Shown here piece after piece: positions 35,324 to 43,997 of a stretch of DNA of 64,000 bases (position 1 is the stretch's first letter; every line of letters starts with the position of its first letter). A program made the translations under genes and the position numbers. This DNA comes from Sodaliphilus pleomorphus (GTDB lineage: Bacteria; Bacteroidota; Bacteroidia; Bacteroidales; Muribaculaceae), in the NCBI RefSeq assembly GCF_009676955.1, contig NZ_CP045696.1, positions 2,747,001 through 2,811,000 of the forward strand, given 5' to 3'. The notes under the pieces are model-generated. The model saw nothing but the letters and a program-made list of their open reading frames with translations, made no database searches and was not told the origin of the DNA.

Positions 35324-36955
35324 TTATTTCACTTCAAAGTTGTCGGTGTAGCGGTTGAGCACGGTGGCAAAGTTCTCGTTGCGGCGCAGGAGTTTCAGGT
35401 TCACATAGTACTCCTCGCTCACCTCGGCCAGAAACTTGCTGCCGAAGCCATTGGCCAGGGCGCTTTCAAAGTACTTGAGCGCCTGCTCGTCGGCAGGGTC
35501 GATGTCGCTGAGCAATGCTGCGGCATAGTAGTAGGCTTCGCCGCCTGGCAGTGGGTTGTCGGCAATGATTTTTCGGGCCCACTGGCGTGCTTCCTCGTCC
35601 TTGCCTATCTCGTGCAAGGCAAAGCCACGCAGGCTGGCCATGTTGTCGCCGTTGGCGAGCATGGCCGAGAAATCGGCGAGAGCCTCGTCGGGTTTTCTCA
35701 GGCGATACTTGCTGATGAAGCCGCGCAGCAAGAGAGCCTCGTTGTTGTGCGGGTCGGCTGCGATGACCTTGTTGAGCGCGTTCATGGCCTCGTCCTTTTG
35801 CCCCAGAGCATAGAGGTTGCGGGCCTCGGCGATGAGCACCGGGGCATAGTTGGGTTTCAGTGCCTCGGCTTCTTTGAGCACGCTGATGGCCAGTGCATAG
35901 TTGTTGCCTGTGCCTTGATAGCGGGTGATTTGTGCCTTGAGCACATAGGCATCGATTGCCGTGGGCGATTTCTGTAGGGCTTTGTTCACATTTTTCAGTG
36001 CCTCGTCATACATGGTGAGCTCAAACTGGCACCGGGCTGCATCCTCATAGATGGTGTAGTCGTCGTAGAAGTTGTTGTCGATGATGATGTTGAAGTCGTG
36101 CAGGGCCTGGCCGTAGTGCAAGTAGGTCTTGGCTATCTCGGCGCGCAGATAGTAGAAGTTGCCCTGACGCGGAGCATTGTCGATGGCCCGTTGCAAGGCG
36201 CTCATCACTGCATCGTAGTGGGCGTTGCTCATCGCCCACAGCTCGGCAATGCCCTTGTTGCCGCCCGAGCTCAGACTCATGGCTATGATATAGTCCTCGG
36301 CCGCATTCTCATAGGCGCCTATGGTCTTGTACACGTTGGCGCGGTTGTAGTACACCGTTGGGTCTTGTGGAAATAGCTTCACGGCCCGGTCGCAGAACTC
36401 GATGGCCTTGTCGTTGTTGCCGCGTTGTGCCTCTACTTGTGCCAGACCGTAGAAGGCATCATAGTTTTGCGGGCTTTGGCGCAGAATGGCGTTGAAACCG
36501 CTCTCGGCCTCGGTGAGGTTGCCTTGCTTGAGGGCGAGTTTGGCAGTGAGGTCGATGCCGTTGAGGCTGCTCGGATTGATGGCGGTTGCCCGCTGCAAGT
36601 CTTGGGCTTCGGCAGCTGTGTTGCCTTGCGCGTCATAGAGTTTGGCGCGCAGGATGAGTGCGTCGTAGAGCTGGTCGGCCTCCTTCTCAGGGCACTGGCT
36701 GATGACGATGTTGATATCGTCGAGCGACTTGGCATAGTCGCCGTTGAAGTAGAGTTGCATAGCCCGGGCATAGCGCACGTCGTAGGCGTCGGGTGTCTCG
36801 GCCAGCTGGTCGTCGTAGACCTTCATTACGGCAGCTCTTATCTTCTGAGCAGTAGAGTCCTCGTCGCTGGCCGCCTTTTGGGCTTGTGCCGAGATGCCGA
36901 TCATGGCAATTGCCATGACGAGGATGAGATACTTGAGTTTAATCGTTGCTTTCAT
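35324..36955 (-). CDS. Secreted tetratricopeptide-repeat protein
   Basis: 543 residues with a signal peptide (KYLILVMAIAMIGISAQA). At least ten TPR-type helical pairs follow, e.g. DVRYARAMQLYFNGDYAKSL, VYYNRANVYKTIGAYENAA and AEARNLYALGQKDEAMNALN. TPR solenoids are protein-binding scaffolds; no enzymatic domain is visible. It starts six bases downstream of the kdsA stop and shares its strand, so it is probably the last gene of that transcript and is followed by a terminator. The partner is unknown. Confidence 0.85.
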   Translation of the reverse strand: MKATIKLKYLILVMAIAMIGISAQAQKAASDEDSTAQKIRAAVMKVYDDQLAETPDAYDVRYARAMQLYFNGDYAKSLDDINIVISQCPEKEADQLYDALILRAKLYDAQGNTAAEAQDLQRATAINPSSLNGIDLTAKLALKQGNLTEAESGFNAILRQSPQNYDAFYGLAQVEAQRGNNDKAIEFCDRAVKLFPQDPTVYYNRANVYKTIGAYENAAEDYIIAMSLSSGGNKGIAELWAMSNAHYDAVMSALQRAIDNAPRQGNFYYLRAEIAKTYLHYGQALHDFNIIIDNNFYDDYTIYEDAARCQFELTMYDEALKNVNKALQKSPTAIDAYVLKAQITRYQGTGNNYALAISVLKEAEALKPNYAPVLIAEARNLYALGQKDEAMNALNKVIAADPHNNEALLLRGFISKYRLRKPDEALADFSAMLANGDNMASLRGFALHEIGKDEEARQWARKIIADNPLPGGEAYYYAAALLSDIDPADEQALKYFESALANGFGSKFLAEVSEEYYVNLKLLRRNENFATVLNRYTDNFEVK

Positions 36956-36961
36956 CTTTTG

Positions 36962-37783
36962 CTATTTATTGTTTTTGTTGATTTCGTTTATTGTCATGCG
37001 CAGTGTCGTGAGTCGCTCGAGCAGGCCTTCAAGCCTGTCGAGGCGCAACATGTTGGCCCCGTCGCTCTTGGCATTTGCCGGGTCGGGATGTGTCTCGAGA
37101 AAGATGCCGTCGGCGCCCGTGGCAATGGCGGCCCGGGCAATGGTCTCGATGAGCTCGGGGCGTCCTCCTGTCACGCCCTTGCTCTGGTTGGGCTGTTGCA
37201 GCGAGTGGGTGATGTCGACAATCACGGGGGCATACTTGCGCATGACGGGGATGCCGCGGTAGTCGACGATGAGATCCTGGTAGCCGAAGGTGGTGCCGCG
37301 CTCGGTGATGGTCACCTCGTCGTTGCCGGCTTCACGCACCTTCTGCACGGCATATTGCATAGCCTCGGGCGATAGAAACTGGCCTTTCTTCACATTCACC
37401 ATCTTGCCCGTGTGGGCGGCAGCCACAAGCAGGTCGGTCTGGCGGCACAAGAATGCGGGAATTTGCAACACATCGACATATTGTGCTGCCATTGCAGCCT
37501 CGCTGGGGGTGTGGATGTCGGTTACAACGGGGATGCCCAGCGTCTCTCTCACTTTGCGCAATATTTTGAGCGCCTTCTCGTCGCCTATGCCTGTGAAGGA
37601 GTCCAGACGCGAGCGGTTGGCTTTGCGGTAACTGCCCTTGAACACATAGGGTATATTGAGACGGCTGGCCACGCCAAGCACTTTTTCGGCAATGTTGAGT
37701 GCCATCGATTCGCCTTCGATTACACAGGGACCGGCGAGCAGAAAAAAATTGCCGGTGGGAGATGACATTAATTCTTTTATCAT
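36962..37783 (-). CDS. kdsA: 3-deoxy-8-phosphooctulonate synthase
   Basis: 273 residues. It condenses arabinose-5-phosphate with PEP to give KDO-8-phosphate for lipopolysaccharide. Motifs are LLAGPCVIEGES, FKGSYRKANRSRLDSFTG, VVTDIHTPSEA, QIPAFLCRQTDLL and the C-terminal FLETHPDPANAKSDGAN. The Cys-containing patterns cannot by themselves decide between metal-dependent and independent forms. Start at 37783; ATG 37768 (MSSPTGNFF) is a possible alternative. Confidence 0.95.
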   Translation of the reverse strand: MIKELMSSPTGNFFLLAGPCVIEGESMALNIAEKVLGVASRLNIPYVFKGSYRKANRSRLDSFTGIGDEKALKILRKVRETLGIPVVTDIHTPSEAAMAAQYVDVLQIPAFLCRQTDLLVAAAHTGKMVNVKKGQFLSPEAMQYAVQKVREAGNDEVTITERGTTFGYQDLIVDYRGIPVMRKYAPVIVDITHSLQQPNQSKGVTGGRPELIETIARAAIATGADGIFLETHPDPANAKSDGANMLRLDRLEGLLERLTTLRMTINEINKNNK

Positions 37784-37835
37784 TTTTTTCTTTTGCTTTC
37801 AGCCGTCGGGCTTGTAGCTTCGACGGTAATATGTT

Positions 37836-38570
37836 TTAATGTTGCTTTATTAATTTTTCACGTTGATCGATTGCATGGCATGCTGCCACGGCCCACATGG
37901 CTGCAGTCTCGGTGCGCAGCCGGCTTTGACCCAGCGACACGGGTGTGAAGCCAGCCTTGAGAGCTGCCTCTATTTCGGCCGGGCTGAAGTCGCCTTCGGG
38001 CCCTATCACAATCATGGTGTTGTGGCCTGGCACATACTCCCGGGCAAAGTCCTTGCGCTGCTCACGCGGCAGCGAGGGGTCGATGTAGGCAATATATTTG
38101 TCGCCGGCAAAAGGCTCGGCCAGCAACGTGCCCAGCGGCGTCATCTCGTCGAGCACGGGCAGTGTGGCTTTGAGCGACTGCTTCATGGCGGCCACGAGTA
38201 TCTTGCGCAGCCGCTCGGTCTTGAGCACCTTGCGCTCGCTGTTGTTGCACAGCAGGGGCACAATGCGGTCGACGCCCATCTCGGTCACACGGTCGGCCAT
38301 GTCCTCGATGCGGTCGATGTTTTTGGGCGGTGCCACAGCAATCACTATCTTGTGCCCCCAGTGGGGCGGCACGTGCTGGGTGGCCACAATCTCGAGACAG
38401 CACCGCTTGGGGTGAGCCATGACAATGCGGCAGCGATACAGGTTTCCGCGGCCGTCGACGACCTCTATCTCGTCGCCCTCGACGAGCCGCAGCACCCGCA
38501 CGCAGTGCTTCGACTCTTCCTCGGGAAGCGCCTGCATGTGCTCGATATCGGGATGATAGAAACGATGCAT
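37836..38570 (-). CDS. rsmE: 16S rRNA m3U1498 methyltransferase
   Basis: 244 residues from ATG 38570 (MHRFYHPDIE); the longer reading frame to 38633 overlaps the next gene and is not needed. RsmE features are the N-terminal PUA-like part (ESKHCVRVLRLVEGDEIEVV) and the SPOUT knot (MIVIGPEGDFSPAEIEAAL, VSLGQSRLRTETAAM). It methylates U1498 in the decoding region of the small subunit. It lies between kdsA and a sugar/nucleoside-type transporter with short spacers. Confidence 0.94.
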   Translation of the reverse strand: MHRFYHPDIEHMQALPEEESKHCVRVLRLVEGDEIEVVDGRGNLYRCRIVMAHPKRCCLEIVATQHVPPHWGHKIVIAVAPPKNIDRIEDMADRVTEMGVDRIVPLLCNNSERKVLKTERLRKILVAAMKQSLKATLPVLDEMTPLGTLLAEPFAGDKYIAYIDPSLPREQRKDFAREYVPGHNTMIVIGPEGDFSPAEIEAALKAGFTPVSLGQSRLRTETAAMWAVAACHAIDQREKLIKQH

Positions 38571-38583
38571 GACCTCGTGTGCG

Positions 38584-39912
38584 CTATGCCTGCTGGCCGT
38601 TGTGCTTGTACTTGAACAGTAGCATGAATGCAATGGCTACGACCAGCGCAAAGGCGGCAAAGATAAACCATGCGCTCGACCAGTCGCCCACAAGATAGCC
38701 TCCCTCATTGTAGTGGCAGTAGTGGTTCACAATCTTGCCTGCTGCAAGGGTGCCTATGGTGGCCCCGAGCCCGTTGGTCATGAGCATGAACAAGCCCTGG
38801 CCCGAGGCCCGCACGCTGGCATCACACTCCTTGTCGACAAACAGACCGCCCGACACATTGAAGAAGTCGAAGGCCACGCCATAGACGATGCAGGAGAGAA
38901 TGAACAATATGACGCCTGGAAATGCAGGGTTGCCCAGGCCGAAGAAGCCGAAGCGCAGCACCCAGGCAAACATGGCAATGAGCATCACTGTCTTGATGCC
39001 GTAGCGCTTCAGGAAGAATGGAATGAGCAGGATGCACAGGGCCTCGGCCACTTGCGAGAGCGAGACAAGCATGGTAGCATTGTTGGCGCCAAACGAGTTG
39101 GCTATGGCCGGATCGGTGCTGCCCTTGAAACTGGTGATGAATGGTGTGGCAAAGCCATTGGTCACCTGCAGCGACATGCCCAGCAGCATCGAGAATATGA
39201 AGAACAGGGCCATCTTGCGACGTTTAAACAGCTTGAAGGCGTCAAGCCCAAGGGTCTGTGCCAGCGATTGCTTGGGCTTGCTCACCAGCTTGCACTGCGG
39301 CAGGGTGAGGCAGTAGAGAAACAGTATCACACCCAGCACACCCGACACCAAAAATTGCATGTAGGTGTACTGGAACTTTCCCTCGCTCGGTGCCAGCGTA
39401 AGGCTGAAGGTGCCATTGTCGAGTGTGGCGCAGTTCACAAACCACATTGTGGCGATAAAGCCCACGGTGCCAAACACGCGTATCGGCGGGAAATCTTTGA
39501 CCGTGTCATAGCCGTTGTCCTTGAGAATGGTGAATGCCGTGGTGTTGGCCAGAGCCAGTGTGGGCATGTAGAAGGCCACACTCACGGTATACACGGCGAT
39601 AAACGCAGCCTCGTTGGGATTGGTCCCGGCCGCACTTGCCGAGTAGCCCATGTAGCACAGGGCTATCATGGCCAGCCCGGCGCCCAGGTGGCACAGACCC
39701 AGCAGGCGTTGGGGTTGTACCCACTTGTCGCCCACGATGCCCATGAGGGTGGGCATGAATATCGATACTATGCCTTGCAAGGCATAGAACCAGGCTATTT
39801 CGGTGCCCATGCCGGCTTTTACAAGATAGTTGCCCATGCATGTGAGATAGGCACCCCATACAGCGAACTCCAGGAAGTTCATCACTGTAAGTCTTACTTT
39901 CAGATGTTTCAT
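38584..39912 (-). CDS. MFS nucleoside:H+ symporter-like permease
   Basis: 442 residues from ATG 39912 (MKHLKVRLTVMNFLEFAVWG), about 12 membrane helices. The sequence resembles the NupG/XapB nucleoside symporter branch of the major facilitator superfamily (MNFLEFAVWGAYLTCMGNYL, MPTLMGIVGDKWVQPQRLL). Typical of Bacteroidales is the note nucleoside permease for such genes. The upstream extension to 40110 has no membrane-like or family character. Substrate is predicted only by family. Confidence 0.85.
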   Translation of the reverse strand: MKHLKVRLTVMNFLEFAVWGAYLTCMGNYLVKAGMGTEIAWFYALQGIVSIFMPTLMGIVGDKWVQPQRLLGLCHLGAGLAMIALCYMGYSASAAGTNPNEAAFIAVYTVSVAFYMPTLALANTTAFTILKDNGYDTVKDFPPIRVFGTVGFIATMWFVNCATLDNGTFSLTLAPSEGKFQYTYMQFLVSGVLGVILFLYCLTLPQCKLVSKPKQSLAQTLGLDAFKLFKRRKMALFFIFSMLLGMSLQVTNGFATPFITSFKGSTDPAIANSFGANNATMLVSLSQVAEALCILLIPFFLKRYGIKTVMLIAMFAWVLRFGFFGLGNPAFPGVILFILSCIVYGVAFDFFNVSGGLFVDKECDASVRASGQGLFMLMTNGLGATIGTLAAGKIVNHYCHYNEGGYLVGDWSSAWFIFAAFALVVAIAFMLLFKYKHNGQQA

Positions 39913-39931
39913 AGTCAAGTTTATATTAACG

Positions 39932-40546
39932 CTATTCGTTAGAAGTTTTGTTTCCTTGTTCAGGCGACTCTCCGCGATGGGTGCGTGCCTTGATGATCTT
40001 CTGTATCTCGGCTGCACGCTCATATTCCTCGTCTTCCACATATTTTTCCAAGCGCCGTTGCAGCACCTCGATGGGTTGCTCCTCGAGCGGCTTGTGGGCC
40101 TGATGGGCAATGGGGGCGTTCTCGCCGTCCTTGGTTTCCATGATGATGCCCGTCTTGTCTACAATCTCGGGCGTGGTGAAGATGGGAGCCCCCGTGCGCA
40201 GGGCCAGGGCCACGGCATCGCTGGTGCGCGAGTCGAGCGAGATGTGACGCTCGCCGTCGTTGAGTTTCAACTCGCTCATAAACACGCCGTCTTTGAACTT
40301 ATAGATAAACACCTCGTCGAGCGAAATGCCGTAGGCGTGCATCATGCTCACCATCAAGTCGTGCGACATGGGACGGGGCGGAATGATGTTTTCGAGCCTC
40401 ATGGCTATTGCCTGGGCTTCGGCAAGTCCCACGACAATGGGTATGCGGTAGGGACCGTCGACCTCGGCAAGCAGCAAGGCGTAGGCGCCGCTTTGCACGG
40501 GGTTGTAGGTAATGCCCAATACTTTCAACTCAATTTTGTCTTCCAT
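39932..40546 (-). CDS. DUF151 bifunctional nuclease-family protein with UVR motif
   Basis: 204 residues. The DUF151 domain covers residues 1-140 (LPIVVG-like PYRIPIVVGLAEAQAIAM, HDLMVSMMHAYGISLDEV, SLDSRTSDAVALALRTGAPIF). A UVR-type helical motif (EDEEYERAAEIQKIIKAR) sits near the C-terminus. DUF151 proteins from plants and Mycobacterium have been reported to have nuclease activity; in bacteria the role is poorly known. The UVR motif suggests contact with Uvr or Clp-type partners. Confidence 0.85.
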   Translation of the reverse strand: MEDKIELKVLGITYNPVQSGAYALLLAEVDGPYRIPIVVGLAEAQAIAMRLENIIPPRPMSHDLMVSMMHAYGISLDEVFIYKFKDGVFMSELKLNDGERHISLDSRTSDAVALALRTGAPIFTTPEIVDKTGIIMETKDGENAPIAHQAHKPLEEQPIEVLQRRLEKYVEDEEYERAAEIQKIIKARTHRGESPEQGNKTSNE

Positions 40547-40594
40547 ATCTATCTCTCTATTGTAAGTCTACTTTTGTGTCTTTTTTTCTTAAAC

Positions 40595-41671
40595 TTATAT
40601 CTTTTGACCCGTTATCACACCGCTGCCATAGCACAAGTGGTGATTTCTGTCGTAGATCACGGCAAACTGCCCGGGAGCTATGCCCTGCACGTCGCGCTCA
40701 CTCTCGATCACCCACTCGCTGCCGCGCAGGTGGGTGAAACGGGCCGGCATGAAGATGGGGGTGTGGCGGTTTTTGAATGTGATCTCAAACGTGCCTTCCT
40801 GCCCTTGCCAGGGGTTGCCCGAGATGAAGTGCATCTCGTCGAGGTGCAGCACGCGGCCATATTGCTTGGCCGTGCCATAGCCGTTGCTCACATAGATGGC
40901 GTTGTCGGCTATGTTCTTCTTCACCACATACCACGGCCCGCCGCTCAATCCCAGGCCCTTGCGTTGCCCTATGGTGTGGAACCAGTAGCCGTTGTGCTCG
41001 CCCAGCTTGCGTCCCGTTTCTATCTCGATGATGGGACCGCGCTTCACGCCCAGGTGACGGCGTATGAAGTCGTTGTAGTTGATTTGCCCCAGGAAGCATA
41101 TGCCCTGGCTGTCTTTGCGGTAGGCATTGGGCATCTTCACCTCTTGCGCAATGCGGCGCACCTCGCTCTTGGGCAGGTTGCCTATGGGAAACATCACGTG
41201 CTCGAGCTGCTCGTGGGTGATTTGGGCCAAAAAGTCGGTCTGGTCTTTTACCGGGTCGACCGCAGTGGCCAGATACTTGATGCCCCCCACGCAGTCGGTG
41301 GTGGCATAGTGGCCGGTGGCCGTCATGTCGAAGTCCTTGCCCCAACGCTGCTCAAAGTAGCCAAACTTTATCATGAGGTTGCACATCATGTCGGGGTTGG
41401 GCGTGAGCCCTGCCTTCACGGTGCGCAGTGCATAGTCCATCACGTTGTCCCAGTATTCCTGGTGCAGCGACACCACGTCAAGGGGCAGCCCGTATTTCTT
41501 GGCTATCAAGGTGCACATCTCAATGTCTTCCTCGGCGCTGCAGTCGCCCTCGTCGTCGTCCATGCCTATCTGTATATAGAACAGGTGCAAGTCGTGCTTG
41601 CCCTCTTCAACCAGCTTGTGCACTACCACGGCGCTGTCGACGCCGCCCGATATCAATACTGCTATATTCAT
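40595..41671 (-). CDS. mnmA: tRNA-specific 2-thiouridylase
   Basis: 358 residues. It thiolates U34 in tRNA-Lys, -Glu and -Gln. The ATP pyrophosphatase loop is [10 protein letters not shown]. The two active cysteines are C97 ([15 protein letters not shown]) and C192 ([12 protein letters not shown]). ATGHYA and the C-terminal beta barrel ([19 protein letters not shown]) complete the family pattern. Bacteroidales often encode more than one MnmA; only this copy is in the window. Confidence 0.95.
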   Translation of the reverse strand: MNIAVLISGGVDSAVVVHKLVEEGKHDLHLFYIQIGMDDDEGDCSAEEDIEMCTLIAKKYGLPLDVVSLHQEYWDNVMDYALRTVKAGLTPNPDMMCNLMIKFGYFEQRWGKDFDMTATGHYATTDCVGGIKYLATAVDPVKDQTDFLAQITHEQLEHVMFPIGNLPKSEVRRIAQEVKMPNAYRKDSQGICFLGQINYNDFIRRHLGVKRGPIIEIETGRKLGEHNGYWFHTIGQRKGLGLSGGPWYVVKKNIADNAIYVSNGYGTAKQYGRVLHLDEMHFISGNPWQGQEGTFEITFKNRHTPIFMPARFTHLRGSEWVIESERDVQGIAPGQFAVIYDRNHHLCYGSGVITGQKI

Positions 41672-41699
41672 GTCTTCTGTTTCTTAATTGTTGTGGCGC

Positions 41700-42191
41700 T
41701 CAAGCCTTGTCGAGCACCTCGTCGTCCTCCTTGCTGCGGTCGAGCAGCAGCGTTGCGATCACATAGTCGACCGATATCTTCCCCGGGCCGGCCAGCAGCA
41801 TGTAGATGAATATGCCGCAAAACATGACAGGGTAGCCAGGCTTGAAGATAAACACCTGGCTGGCCGGGTCGGCACCGTGCCCCATGAGCATGACGGTGAT
41901 GCACACCATGAGCACAAGCGAGGGAATGAGAGCGATGCGCATCATCAGCCCCAGAATGATGCAGGTGGCGCACACCAGCTCGATGGCCGTGACGACCGCA
42001 ATCGACACCTCGGGCGTCATGCCGCACAGGCCAGGAAACACCTGGGCAATCTCGTCGAAATGCATGATTTGCCGCAATCCGAATTGAAGAAACATCACGC
42101 CTGTAAACAGCCGCAGAAACAACCGCGACAGGTTGCTGTAGGTGTGCCCGGCGCTGTATAGAAACAAATTTTTTACCGTTGATGAAACCAT
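41700..42191 (-). CDS. DoxX-family membrane protein
   Basis: 163 residues with four predicted membrane helices, including RLFLRLFTGVMFLQFGLRQI, SIAVVTAIELVCATCIILGL, LIPSLVLMVCITVMLMG and VMFCGIFIYMLLAG. This matches the DoxX/SURF4-like layout. The cytosolic tail is short and acidic (RSKEDDEVLDKA). It starts 26 bases downstream of the DUF5106 gene. Members are linked to redox or sulfur chemistry in some bacteria, but no function can be stated here. Confidence 0.8.
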   Translation of the reverse strand: MVSSTVKNLFLYSAGHTYSNLSRLFLRLFTGVMFLQFGLRQIMHFDEIAQVFPGLCGMTPEVSIAVVTAIELVCATCIILGLMMRIALIPSLVLMVCITVMLMGHGADPASQVFIFKPGYPVMFCGIFIYMLLAGPGKISVDYVIATLLLDRSKEDDEVLDKA

Positions 42192-42217
42192 ATCTCGTTG
42201 TTATGCCTTATGTCTCC

Positions 42218-43102
42218 TTAATTGTAGAATGCACGTTTTATGAAGTCGACTGTCACATTCTTGGTCTGAATCACGTGCTTGTTGTCGAGAATAAACAGCG
42301 AGGGCACGCCCCTCACGTCGATCTGCTTGTATACCTCGGGGCTTGCCACCAGTGTCCAGTTGGGGTACTGCGAGGCCTCGGCGAGAAATTGCCGCGTGTT
42401 TTTGCCGGTGTAGATGTTGATCACCTTCATGTAGCCGGCCTTGATCGACTCGTTCACACCCACGTCAACACTCAGGCGGGTGCGCTCGAGCGGACTGTCG
42501 GCATCGTCGCCCGTGAAGAAGAGCAGCACCATCTGGGCCGAGTCGGCAGGCAGGTCGTAGAGCTTCTTCTTGCCGCTGCCGTCGCTCACGTCGATGTTGG
42601 GCATCTCGGCGCCCAGCCGCGAGGCATCGATGCGGCTGTACAGGTCTTTGTAGAGCGCCTTGTCCTTGCCAGGCACCCACGAGGCGTCGAGCACGCACTT
42701 CAAAAATGTGAGATACACGTCGTCTTTCACCCCGGGATTGTTCAAGTAGAGCAGCAGGCTGGCCGCATCCATGAGCTTCATGAAGTTCGGCTTGTTGGCC
42801 TGCGCCTTAAACATCAGGCTCCTTATGGCTCCCAGCGCCACGTTGCCGTTGGCCTGCTTCATGAAGCTTATGAAGTCGCTCATCGCCGTCACCAGCAGGC
42901 TGTCGGTCGCCGGCGTGAGCTGCTTGGTCACGTCAAAGTTGTCCCAAAAGTGCAGCGTGCAGTAGTTGAACCTCGACTCGGTGGTGCTGCATGTGTCGGG
43001 GGCCGAGGGGTAGGCAAACAGCGTCTTGTAGTCAGCCCCGCTCGCCTCAATCCCCGCCAGGGAGAGAATTAAAAAAGTGAATAAAGTCAAAAACTTTTTC
43101 AT
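42218..43102 (-). CDS. DUF5106 thioredoxin-like exported protein lacking CXXC
   Basis: 294 residues from ATG 43102 with a signal peptide (KKFLTLFTFLILSLAGIEASG). The N-terminal half is a DUF5106-type helical region (FNYCTLHFWDNFDVT). The C-terminal half has a thioredoxin-like fold (QMVLLFFTGDDAD, VDVRGVPSLFILDNKHVI), where the cis-Pro region GVPSLFI is kept but the active-site CXXC is missing. It may be a structural or binding member of the family rather than a disulfide reductase. First gene of the minus-strand run. Confidence 0.78.
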   Translation of the reverse strand: MKKFLTLFTFLILSLAGIEASGADYKTLFAYPSAPDTCSTTESRFNYCTLHFWDNFDVTKQLTPATDSLLVTAMSDFISFMKQANGNVALGAIRSLMFKAQANKPNFMKLMDAASLLLYLNNPGVKDDVYLTFLKCVLDASWVPGKDKALYKDLYSRIDASRLGAEMPNIDVSDGSGKKKLYDLPADSAQMVLLFFTGDDADSPLERTRLSVDVGVNESIKAGYMKVINIYTGKNTRQFLAEASQYPNWTLVASPEVYKQIDVRGVPSLFILDNKHVIQTKNVTVDFIKRAFYN

Positions 43103-43633
43103 GTCGGTCGTTGTAATAAATCTACATTTTTCCAATTAAATAGTAAAGGTACTACAAAGTGCTCAATTGCCCAAATTATTGCCCCGAAAAGCGCCACAAT
43201 CCCCCAATTTTGTCGTCATTTTTAAATTTTCGCCCGGTTCAACTGGCCGGTGTAAAATTAGCGATTTGCCAGTAGAAAACATTTTGGGAGAATCGAAATT
43301 TATTTTTTTTATCGGGGTCTGCCGTTTAATTTAACTTTGAGGCGATTAGATTAAAATTCTGATCGGAGGCATTTTAGTATAAATTGAAATAACATATTTG
43401 GACAGTTGGATTGTAGTAAACCAGACATTTTAAAACAATAACGTTATGCCTTTTCTTGTAGATTGATTACTCAAACATTATCAAATGTGAATATTCATTG
43501 ATAAATTTGCTAAAATGACGCCTTTTGCGTCATTTCTTGTGGGTGGGTGCGGGTGGATGGGCACGTGCTTTGTTTTGACTGGGGTGGCTGCTTGGTTGTG
43601 TCTTTTTTTAGAAAAAAGTGGTATCTTTACGGC
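43103..43633. other. Intergenic region, 531 bases, AT-rich with RNA-like structure
   Basis: The gap lies between divergent genes. No convincing open frame or tRNA was found. It holds a TAACTTTG box (43332-43339), a hairpin at 43478-43504 and a 9-bp perfect hairpin at 43513-43535. See the separate RNA candidate entry. Confidence 0.5.
43346..43535 (+). ncRNA. Candidate small non-coding RNA
   Basis: Downstream of TAACTTTG (43332-43339) a roughly 190-base segment ends in the hairpin AAATGACGC/GCGTCATTT (43513-43535). Near its ends, ATTTTAG (43371-43377) can pair with CTAAAAT (43510-43516), with AAATT/AATTT next to it. A further stem is at 43478-43504. The T tract after the last hairpin is poor. 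No known RNA family was recognised. Confidence 0.3.
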
Positions 43634-43876
43634 ATGAAACGGTATCAGGTTTATTTTCAGTACTTCAACCAGGGCGAGACGGGCAGCGATGCCTACCGCT
43701 TTGCCAGCCCCGAGGAGGCTCGCGCCAAGGTCGAGGAGCTGCGCGAGGCCATTGTGGCTGGTTTTGACGCCAGGGGAGACCTCGAGGTGATCGACGAGGA
43801 CGATTTCTACGGCATCATGGACCGCGCCACAGGCGACTATGCCAAGGTGATCATCGCGCCTGGCCTGGGCAAGTAG
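43634..43876 (+). CDS. Small acidic hypothetical protein
   Basis: 80 residues from ATG 43634 (MKRYQVYFQYFNQGETGSDA). It is compact, with a probable beta-alpha-beta pattern and the acidic stretch VIDEDDFYGIMDRAT. No signal peptide or membrane segment is visible. The Bacteroidota-like box TATCTTTA ends four bases before the start, with 7 of 8 bases matching. The codon usage looks like that of its neighbours and the GC content drops sharply outside the frame, which supports a real gene. Function unknown. Confidence 0.65.
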   Translation: MKRYQVYFQYFNQGETGSDAYRFASPEEARAKVEELREAIVAGFDARGDLEVIDEDDFYGIMDRATGDYAKVIIAPGLGK

Positions 43877-43981
43877 CGGTGGCGGCGGCACTGGCGGCAC
43901 TGGCTGCCAAACTGCATGCTTGGGCAGTGTGAATTTAATATAATTATCTTCTCTTTGCTACGCTTAGTCATTAATTTGTTG

Positions 43982-43989
43982 TACTTTTG
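43982..43989 (+). promoter_or_regulatory. -7 promoter box of the S41 peptidase gene
   Basis: TACTTTTG matches TAnnTTTG and lies eight bases before ATG 43998. A TTTG at 43954 has a 24-base spacer, longer than usual. Confidence 0.45.
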
Positions 43990-43997
43990 CGGGCAAA

